Below are positions 5,427 through 10,938 of a stretch of 10,938 nt of DNA, piece after piece. The notes below the pieces were generated by a model. It worked only from the letters and a program-made list of their open reading frames with translations, ran no database searches and was not told the origin of the DNA. A program made the translations under genes and the position numbers. Source of the stretch: Chloroflexota bacterium (GTDB lineage Bacteria; Chloroflexota; Dehalococcoidia; SZUA-161); contig VGNW01000064.1 of assembly GCA_016865955.1 (NCBI GenBank), positions 1-10,938 on the forward strand, read 5' to 3'. Numbering within the stretch: the first letter of the stretch is position 1; each line of letters opens with the position of its first letter.

Positions 5427-6869
5427 ATGCGGAACAAGTTCGACGTCCTCATCATAGGAGGAGGCCCCGGAGGTCTGACTATAGGCAGCTTACTGGCGAA
5501 GGATGGCGTGAAATCGGCGATTATAGAGAAAGAGCCAGACGTGGGCGGGCGTTATCGGTCAATCGTTTTCCACGGTTGCCGTTCTGATAATGGAGTTCGT
5601 ATGCCCACTGCGCTGGTGCGTAAGCCCGAGCAAACCTTCATGTATAAGTTCCTGTCTCACATGGGAATCGCTCCGAAAGGGATTAAGGAGATAGCCTGGA
5701 CTATGGGGATGGTGCGCAAAGACAAATCGGATAAAATCGAGTATTTCGCCATGGATCCCAAGAAAGGCGTTAATAACTTTTTCGAATTCTTCGCCTTTGG
5801 CAGCGGCTTGCCCATGGAAGCGCCCTCAAGACAAGCCCTGGCAACCGCTTTCCGGATTATGGAGGACACCTCCGAACGAGAATGCCGCAAGATGGTGAAT
5901 ATAAGTTTCGCGAGCTGGATTGAGCGCAATGTAGAAGACCCCATAGCCAGGGCTGTCCTCGAACTGGCTGCTCCCCTTATGGGTGCTCCGCCTACAGTGG
6001 TGAATTGCGGTCAGTTCGCCAATATCTTCGGCGCCTTTCCCAAAGCTGGAGCCCTTCTCTTCTGGTATCCCAAACAGGGCACAATGGAGGACATGGTTAT
6101 AACACCTTTAGCCGATTACTACAGGGAGCACGGCGGCACGCTGCTGGCAAACCGGAGAGCCAGAAGCATTGTGATTGAGAATAAGAAAGCAAAAGGTGTC
6201 GTAGTTCAGAATAACAAGACGCGCTTTCTGGAGGAATATCATGCCCCTGTAGTCATTTGCGCTATGCCCATCTTCGAAGCGATGTGGCGAAACATCATCC
6301 GGCGTGAATTCCTGACCGAAGACTGGGCTGAGGCTATTGAGCGATGCGGCAAGCTAACCTACGAAGACCTCAGTGTATTCTATCTGCTTCGCGAGGAGGT
6401 CATTCCTAAAGACGGCCCGGGCTGGGTACATATATTCGACCCTGACTATGGTATTCCCACCTATGTCGGAGACTGGTGCCTGGGATGGCCGCTTTTCAAT
6501 GTGGATGAGCCGCCCGGCAAGCAGTATCTCTACTCCTATATCCCCGGTGGGCTTCCGGATACGCCCTTTGGCTCTGCCTCCGCACCGGAGATGGTGAATG
6601 CAGCTATAAACAGATGGGAGGCTGCTGTGGAAAAGGTCTTCCCGGGCTTTGCCAGAGCCATTGAGCACAAAGGAAAATCCCTGCAGCTTAACTGGGGAAG
6701 ATACGCTTTTGCCGTCGTGCCTACAGAGCTAGACCTGCAATCTCCGAACATTGGAGGTCTCTATTTCGCCGGCGATACTATCTGGTCGGTGAGCAGCATG
6801 GTCTCCGATAAGATTTATCAGACGGTCTTCCCCCTGCGTGACAGGGTTATGAAATACCTGCGAGCATGA
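5427..6869 (+). CDS. Phytoene-desaturase-like FAD-dependent oxidoreductase (first copy)
   Basis: 480 residues of the CrtI/amine-oxidase flavoprotein type. The N-terminus is a Rossmann FAD site: FDVLIIGGGPGG (5-16), Glu34 for the ribose, then VGGRYRS around 39-46. The C-terminus has the matching FAD closing motif GGLYFAGDTIWS near residues 442-453. Such enzymes oxidise or reduce C-C double bonds in isoprenoids and related lipids, or act as other FAD dehydrogenases. The substrate region in the middle is not one I recognise, so no carotenoid function is claimed. No signal peptide. The gene is followed 42 bases later by a second, quite different member of the same superfamily, which suggests that the two act in sequence or as a heteromer. 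Confidence 0.8.
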   Translation: MRNKFDVLIIGGGPGGLTIGSLLAKDGVKSAIIEKEPDVGGRYRSIVFHGCRSDNGVRMPTALVRKPEQTFMYKFLSHMGIAPKGIKEIAWTMGMVRKDKSDKIEYFAMDPKKGVNNFFEFFAFGSGLPMEAPSRQALATAFRIMEDTSERECRKMVNISFASWIERNVEDPIARAVLELAAPLMGAPPTVVNCGQFANIFGAFPKAGALLFWYPKQGTMEDMVITPLADYYREHGGTLLANRRARSIVIENKKAKGVVVQNNKTRFLEEYHAPVVICAMPIFEAMWRNIIRREFLTEDWAEAIERCGKLTYEDLSVFYLLREEVIPKDGPGWVHIFDPDYGIPTYVGDWCLGWPLFNVDEPPGKQYLYSYIPGGLPDTPFGSASAPEMVNAAINRWEAAVEKVFPGFARAIEHKGKSLQLNWGRYAFAVVPTELDLQSPNIGGLYFAGDTIWSVSSMVSDKIYQTVFPLRDRVMKYLRA

Positions 6870-6911
6870 TGTTACATTCGAGATATTGACACTCGACAGG
6901 AGGAGCTGAAG

Positions 6912-8588
6912 ATGGCTGATGCAAGCTTTGACGCCGTGATAATCGGTGGTGGCAAAGAGGGGCTGGTGATGGGCTGTTACCTGGGACTCAACGGCATGAC
7001 TGTGGGGATTTTCGAGCAGGGCAATGAGCTGGGCGGCGCCGCCTGCACGGTTCCCACACCGGCGGCGGGATTCCGCGGCAATCCTCACGCTGAGATATGC
7101 GCATTCTGGATGAGCCCGGCGTATTATGACTTCAATCTGGGAGAGAAGGGACTGAAATTCATCTTTCCCGAAGTAATGATGTCCAAAATATTCCCCGATG
7201 GCAGATGCATTGTAGTTTATCGAGCTTTAGAGTGGAATGAGGAGCTGGCGACAGCCATCCCGAATCAGACGATTATTGACAGGAATCTCAAAGAGCTGGA
7301 GCGGATATCTCCTAGAGATGCCGAAAGGGTATCAAAGGCTCTGGAGAAGAAGCTATATAACTGGATGTACTCACACGGTCAGTGCCTGTTTAACCCGCCT
7401 CCGCTACCAGGAGAGACGGACTATGTCGCTGAGTTGCTGAGAGACCCCGAAGGGGGAATCGACCCGAGATACCCATTTATGACTGAGTACGAGATAGTCT
7501 GCGACCTTTACGACAGCCCGGAGATGAGGTCGTTTGCCCTGCAATGGCAACTCATGAACGGAATAGCGCCCGGCGATGTTGCCCCGCCTTTGCAAGCCCT
7601 CTTGCCCATGCCGTCCTTCGCCGGTCTCCAGGCTTTTGCTGTAGCTGAAGGCGGCTTTCATAACGTCGCCCACGCCTTGCAGAGAGCTTTAAGTGAGCAA
7701 GGCGGTAAATTCTTCGTCGGAGCCGATGTCGATGAAGTGCTGGTGCAGAACGGCCGCGCCTGCGGCATCAGGTTGACCGACGGCACTGAAATCGAGGCGA
7801 AAAGGGTGGTAATAGACACAGCCGAAATCAAGCAAACGCTTCGCAGACACCTTCGCAATGTACAGATAGACCGTGAGATTAGGAGAAAGGTCGATAATAT
7901 CATGACCGACAGGTCGCAGCTCTTCTGGGGACATATGGCATTCCATGAGCTGGCTCAGTATAAAGCTGCCGAATGGAATCCCGACTGTGGCAAAGCCCGC
8001 GTAGTATTCCTCGGAGATGCCGACATCGAATATTTGTACACCCACTATGGCTACCAGATGCACACTTTGAGACCAGGCCGCTGGCCCGAGAGAACATATA
8101 TGTACGAGCTCACTACCACTCAATGGGATCCCAGCTATGCGCCTCCGGGTAAACATGTTGCTCTGGTAGGGGAAGGACATCCTCCTCCCGCCAGCTACCT
8201 CACTGAGAAAGAATGGCTACAGGTGAAGAAGGAGATAGGCGACCGCATTATCAAGGAGTGGCAGAGATATGCTCCCAACATGACCCGGGATAATGTGATA
8301 GCTGTCAACATCCCTACACCTTATGAGTACTCGCAGAAAAATCCCAACTGGGTGAACGGCTGCATGTACACCTCGAATCAGAACCCCAGCCAGTGGTGCA
8401 ACTTCAGACCCATCCCCGAGCTATCCCAGTATCAGGTTCCCGGGATAGCGGACTTCTGGATGGCATCGGGCTCGCAGCATACCGGCGGCACCGGCAGTTT
8501 AGGGTTCTCAGCATACAACTGCTACAAGAGGATGTCACAACGTTATGGTCTGAGAAAGACGTGGGAAGAGAAAGGGCGCATGTTTTAA
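6912..8588 (+). CDS. Phytoene-desaturase-like FAD-dependent oxidoreductase (second, divergent copy)
   Basis: 558 residues. N-terminal FAD site FDAVIIGGGKEG (6-17), Glu35, then ELGGAA near 39-44; the C-terminus reads FWMASGSQHTGGTGSLGFSA, the counterpart of the CrtI family end GSGTHPGGG. The Lys-Glu inside the glycine loop is unusual, though the three glycines are kept. The protein is rich in Trp, Tyr and Pro in its second half and about 80 residues longer than its upstream neighbour; the two are not recent duplicates. AGGAGGAG lies 6-7 bases before the ATG. It is probably co-transcribed with the preceding gene. The substrate is unknown; carotenoid, retinoid-like or other lipid reduction or oxidation are possible, and nothing here decides between them. 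Confidence 0.8.
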   Translation: MADASFDAVIIGGGKEGLVMGCYLGLNGMTVGIFEQGNELGGAACTVPTPAAGFRGNPHAEICAFWMSPAYYDFNLGEKGLKFIFPEVMMSKIFPDGRCIVVYRALEWNEELATAIPNQTIIDRNLKELERISPRDAERVSKALEKKLYNWMYSHGQCLFNPPPLPGETDYVAELLRDPEGGIDPRYPFMTEYEIVCDLYDSPEMRSFALQWQLMNGIAPGDVAPPLQALLPMPSFAGLQAFAVAEGGFHNVAHALQRALSEQGGKFFVGADVDEVLVQNGRACGIRLTDGTEIEAKRVVIDTAEIKQTLRRHLRNVQIDREIRRKVDNIMTDRSQLFWGHMAFHELAQYKAAEWNPDCGKARVVFLGDADIEYLYTHYGYQMHTLRPGRWPERTYMYELTTTQWDPSYAPPGKHVALVGEGHPPPASYLTEKEWLQVKKEIGDRIIKEWQRYAPNMTRDNVIAVNIPTPYEYSQKNPNWVNGCMYTSNQNPSQWCNFRPIPELSQYQVPGIADFWMASGSQHTGGTGSLGFSAYNCYKRMSQRYGLRKTWEEKGRMF

Positions 8589-8623
8589 ACTTGGGAGTAC
8601 AGAGGTGCTTAGCCCTTCTGTCA

Positions 8624-8682
8624 GGGGTTTGGGGGTGTCCCCCAAACCCCCAAATTCCCCCAAGAGTGGGGGACAGAGGGGG
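8624..8682 (+). repeat. G/C-run hairpin cluster
   Basis: The first element is a perfect 12-base inverted repeat, GGGGTTTGGGGG (8624-8635) and CCCCCAAACCCC (8639-8650), with loop TGT. The second is TCCCCC-AAGAGT-GGGGGA (8656-8673), followed by another G5 run (8678-8682). The runs can pair in alternative ways. There is no U-tract after either hairpin, so this is not a classical terminator, although it may slow or end transcription after the second flavoenzyme. It resembles a dispersed REP-like intergenic repeat. Confidence 0.75.
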
Positions 8683-8709
8683 TTGAAGAACATCATTACA
8701 TTCAATTGC

Positions 8710-8738
8710 TTGATTCTCCTTCCAAGTTAAGGTAAATT
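8710..8738 (+). promoter_or_regulatory. Candidate promoter of the nitroreductase-like gene
   Basis: TTGATT (8710-8715) and TAAATT (8733-8738) with an exact 17-base spacer, each 4 of 6 to consensus, placed after the hairpin cluster and 60 bases before the ATG. It would give the downstream gene its own transcript. Confidence 0.35.
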
Positions 8739-8797
8739 GTGGTGAATGATGTATGACCTTATCAAAACCTGGTTTATGAAAATGAAGGAGGAAATAG

Positions 8798-10105
8798 ATG
8801 CTGAAAGATAAGAAAGAAGTAAGAGAACTCTTTTCATACCCACTTTTTCAGGCAATGGCTCACAGGAGAACCCGCCGGTTTCCTCTGGGCTGCAAAATGG
8901 AGGAGGGCACACTCAAATATGCCTCCAAAAGCAAACCTGTTCCACTCAATGATATAGAAACCGCCATCCTGTGCTGGGCAGGCGCAGGGATAACCGGACT
9001 TATCGCAGCCGATATGCCCACTAACGATGTTCAGGGCAGCATGTTCACCAGTTGGGCAGGCAGAACCACACCCTATGCCTGTAATGTGCACAATATGAAG
9101 CTCTTTTTCACAAATGACAAAGGCCTGTTTGTCTACGACCCTAAAAAGGCAACCAAAGCTGTGGAGTTCGAAGCTGAAAAGGACTGGGATAAAATAGCCG
9201 GGTATTTCAAGAAAGACACCGTCAAAATCTCCGATGGCAGGTTCGCAATGGTGCCCGAGGCTCTGGTCAGGATAGTTCACTGGAACACCAACAGGCCCGG
9301 CACAACCCTGTTCATGCCGATACTGGAGATATCGGAGGAGTATCTCGATGCCGTGATAGCCGTGTTCATGGGCGAAGGCTACAAGGTATTCGACGATATT
9401 AAAGGCACGGGCCCGGCAGGGATAAAGAAATGGATCGATAACGGGACACTAAAGGGTCCCGATGTGCCGCTCTCCTCCATGGAATACACTATATTCCTGG
9501 GCAATCTCGCCCCCCCGTTCCACGCCTTACAGAACATGCAATTGATGGCTGAGGCTATGGGACTCGGCTCAATTATCATGACCGGCTACATAGGCATACT
9601 GGCGCTGCAATCTCTGGGGTTTCGCTACAACATGGCAAAGGAAGGCTCAGGCGCCATGCTGGGTATGAATCCCGCAGGACTCGATGGAATTTTCGAAAGC
9701 TACCAACCGCCTTACTACAAGACCATGAACGATGCAGTGGATGCCTTTATCGAGAAGAAGTTCGGCAGCAACGGCATGTATACGCCTAATTACAAGGGCA
9801 AAGTGCCTTTCGATAAGAATTGGAAAAAGGTACAGCCCGGCTATCTGGTGCCAAGCAAAAAGGTAATTCAAATAGTCAAAGACTACTGCAACTATGTGTT
9901 CGACACCTATGGCAGATTTCCAGCCACCTTCGATACCATCATTATGCCCGAATGGCTACAAGTGCATCACCTGGAGCAAGGCTTCTATCACGAACACGGA
10001 CTCGACAGGCTGCTGAATGAAACCCATAAAAAACATATGTCGCTCTGGCATAAAGGCTCAACTCAGACAACGAGTGCGCGAAAGAGAAGCAGCCCACGTA
10101 AATAA
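8798..10105 (+). CDS. Nitroreductase-like flavoprotein, large form
   Basis: 435 residues, about twice a standard nitroreductase. The N-terminal part looks like the FMN nitroreductase/SagB-type fold: RRTRRFPLG near residues 24-32, then PVPLNDIETAILCWAGAGITG (47-67), which matches the SagB-like pattern of a Leu-rich helix ending in a Gly-Ile-Thr turn. A later MAEAMGLGSIIMTGYIG stretch resembles the conserved second flavin-binding part. The C-terminal 120 residues (Tyr/His/Pro-rich, ending in a basic SARKRSSPRK tail) match nothing I know. It likely binds FMN and transfers hydride. AAGGAGGA precedes the ATG. It lies 209 bases after the two FAD enzymes and may work with them. A divergent non-enzymatic homologue is possible. 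Confidence 0.5.
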   Translation: MLKDKKEVRELFSYPLFQAMAHRRTRRFPLGCKMEEGTLKYASKSKPVPLNDIETAILCWAGAGITGLIAADMPTNDVQGSMFTSWAGRTTPYACNVHNMKLFFTNDKGLFVYDPKKATKAVEFEAEKDWDKIAGYFKKDTVKISDGRFAMVPEALVRIVHWNTNRPGTTLFMPILEISEEYLDAVIAVFMGEGYKVFDDIKGTGPAGIKKWIDNGTLKGPDVPLSSMEYTIFLGNLAPPFHALQNMQLMAEAMGLGSIIMTGYIGILALQSLGFRYNMAKEGSGAMLGMNPAGLDGIFESYQPPYYKTMNDAVDAFIEKKFGSNGMYTPNYKGKVPFDKNWKKVQPGYLVPSKKVIQIVKDYCNYVFDTYGRFPATFDTIIMPEWLQVHHLEQGFYHEHGLDRLLNETHKKHMSLWHKGSTQTTSARKRSSPRK

Positions 10106-10169
10106 CACAGTGGGGAAGCGTCTTATCTTTACATAACAGTAGCTGCGCGTTTGTTTGTGACCAGTAAAA

Positions 10170-10938
10170 TTAAGCAGAGTGTTGTTTGAGCAACACATCC
10201 AGATTCCGCGGCAGCAGGTTCAAATCCTCCAGCAGGTCGAGCCTCTTTAACTTGTTTGCGGTAGCCTTTGGTAGTAGGGACGAAGGAGCACCTCTCAGTA
10301 TCAGGTCGGTTTCCCTTTCAGTGAAATGTTCCGTCTCCACAAACCACTTGTAGAATTTCTTATTTGTCGGGCAGACTGACTGGCAGACCATACAACCAAT
10401 CCAGCAATTATGCCATGAAGGCTTTATCCAGTCGGGGAACGGTTCCACTCTTTCATTATGAAAGGTCAGGCATCTCTCGGCTCGAATCAGGAAACGGTCG
10501 GGAACAATGGCGGAGGTGGGGCACTTCTTGAGGCAAGCACTGCATTTGCTGCACTTCTCCATCGACTTCAGTTCGAGCCATTTGTCATATACAGGGGGCA
10601 GGTCTGACAAAAAGACCTTGAGCCTGTGGAAGCTGCCCATGCCTTCGGCATAGGCGATGTTGTTCTTGCCGTATTGAGCCAATCCGGAGCGAACCGCCAG
10701 CAGCTTCTGTGGCAACCTGGCAGGCTTAATGGTGAATCTCTGTGGCTTGAGTACGTCTAATAGTGTTTTTTCAATTATTGCGTCGGTTTTATATGAATAG
10801 GTCGGCGGTATCGTAAAACTATACATCTTCCCCTTGAATGCAAAGCTCACTGTTTGCTGTGGTTGCGGTGCTGTGGTTATTATTATCGATTTGGCTTCAG
10901 GAAACTGTCTGTCGATGTTGAAGTCGAAGCTGGTGAGT
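10170..10938 (-). CDS. QueG-like protein with two 4Fe-4S clusters (partial, N-terminus outside the window)
   Basis: The frame is open from the window edge to a TAA at 10170-10172. It reads through the GTG at 10850 into 29 more residues (FDFNIDRQFPEAKSIIITTA), so GTG is not the true start and the gene begins beyond the window. Visible features: a GLAQYGKNNIAYAEGMGSFH segment typical of the epoxyqueuosine-reductase-like family, then a ferredoxin domain with CSKCSACLKKCP and, about 40 residues later, CWIGCMVCQSVCP, eight Cys for two 4Fe-4S clusters. The HEAT-repeat tail of true QueG is missing, so this is a shorter relative, not certainly a tRNA-modifying enzyme. QueG relatives, including reductive dehalogenases, often use cobalamin. 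It converges on the nitroreductase-like gene. Confidence 0.8.
   Translation of the reverse strand, partial: LTSFDFNIDRQFPEAKSIIITTAPQPQQTVSFAFKGKMYSFTIPPTYSYKTDAIIEKTLLDVLKPQRFTIKPARLPQKLLAVRSGLAQYGKNNIAYAEGMGSFHRLKVFLSDLPPVYDKWLELKSMEKCSKCSACLKKCPTSAIVPDRFLIRAERCLTFHNERVEPFPDWIKPSWHNCWIGCMVCQSVCPTNKKFYKWFVETEHFTERETDLILRGAPSSLLPKATANKLKRLDLLEDLNLLPRNLDVLLKQHSA
10179..10196 (-). terminator. Weak hairpin at the end of the QueG-like gene
   Basis: GTGTTG-CTCAAA-CAACAC on the minus strand, a perfect 6-base stem inside the last codons, followed by TCTGCTTAATTTT. The stem is AT-leaning and the T-run is interrupted, so this is at best a weak terminator for the minus-strand transcript. Confidence 0.3.

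Noticed and set aside
6867..6869. TGA after the first flavoenzyme as selenocysteine
   Set aside because: It follows the family's natural C-terminal end, and no redox motif or hairpin follows it.
7658..8180. Long minus-strand frames inside the second flavoenzyme
   Set aside because: The plus-strand gene is well supported by FAD motifs at both ends; the antisense frames show no motif or start signal.
8639..8682. Rho-independent terminator after the second flavoenzyme
   Set aside because: The hairpins are strong but lack a following T-run; listed as a repeat cluster instead.

Overview
The window looks like a bacterial chromosome segment from an anaerobe or near-anaerobe. Evidence for this is a free-standing desulforedoxin, a ferritin-like di-iron protein, a superoxide dismutase and a minimal-type SufC grouped in one operon, plus a QueG-like iron-sulfur protein at the far end. 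Base composition is moderate, gene ends are tight and most genes have strong GGAGG-type ribosome sites. A Chloroflexota (Dehalococcoidia-like) or Desulfobacterota host would fit the gene content, but this is inference; there is no rRNA or marker gene to settle it. I found no tRNA, CRISPR array, transposase or phage gene.

Minus-strand operon, 1-2293 (transcribed right to left): a glutaredoxin-like selenoprotein, a ferritin-like di-iron protein (4-base overlap), a 41-residue desulforedoxin, an Fe/Mn superoxide dismutase, SufC, and the first codons of a further gene that overlaps the end of sufC and is probably sufB/sufD. Together they read as an oxidative-stress and Fe-S repair unit: remove superoxide, handle iron and peroxide, carry electrons or reduce thiols, and rebuild clusters. 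The main discovery is the first gene. Its active-site motif is UPYC, encoded by an in-frame TGA and followed by a good bacterial SECIS-like hairpin. An ordinary gene caller would start at an internal Met and lose the redox centre.

Divergent region, 2294-2538: holds candidate promoters for both directions and a small inverted repeat.

Plus-strand block, 2539-5199: a fused ChlI/ChlD-type AAA+ and VWA metal-chelatase subunit, then a regulator made of two tandem LuxR-type helix-turn-helix units that arose by internal duplication (49 of 94 positions identical, no gaps by hand count).

Plus-strand block, 5427-10105: two different phytoene-desaturase-like FAD oxidoreductases, a G-rich hairpin cluster, and a 435-residue nitroreductase-like protein. 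They may form a flavoenzyme pathway; the substrate cannot be read from the sequence.

Right edge, 10170-10938, minus strand: the C-terminal part of a QueG-like protein with two 4Fe-4S clusters, converging on the nitroreductase-like gene and cut by the window end.
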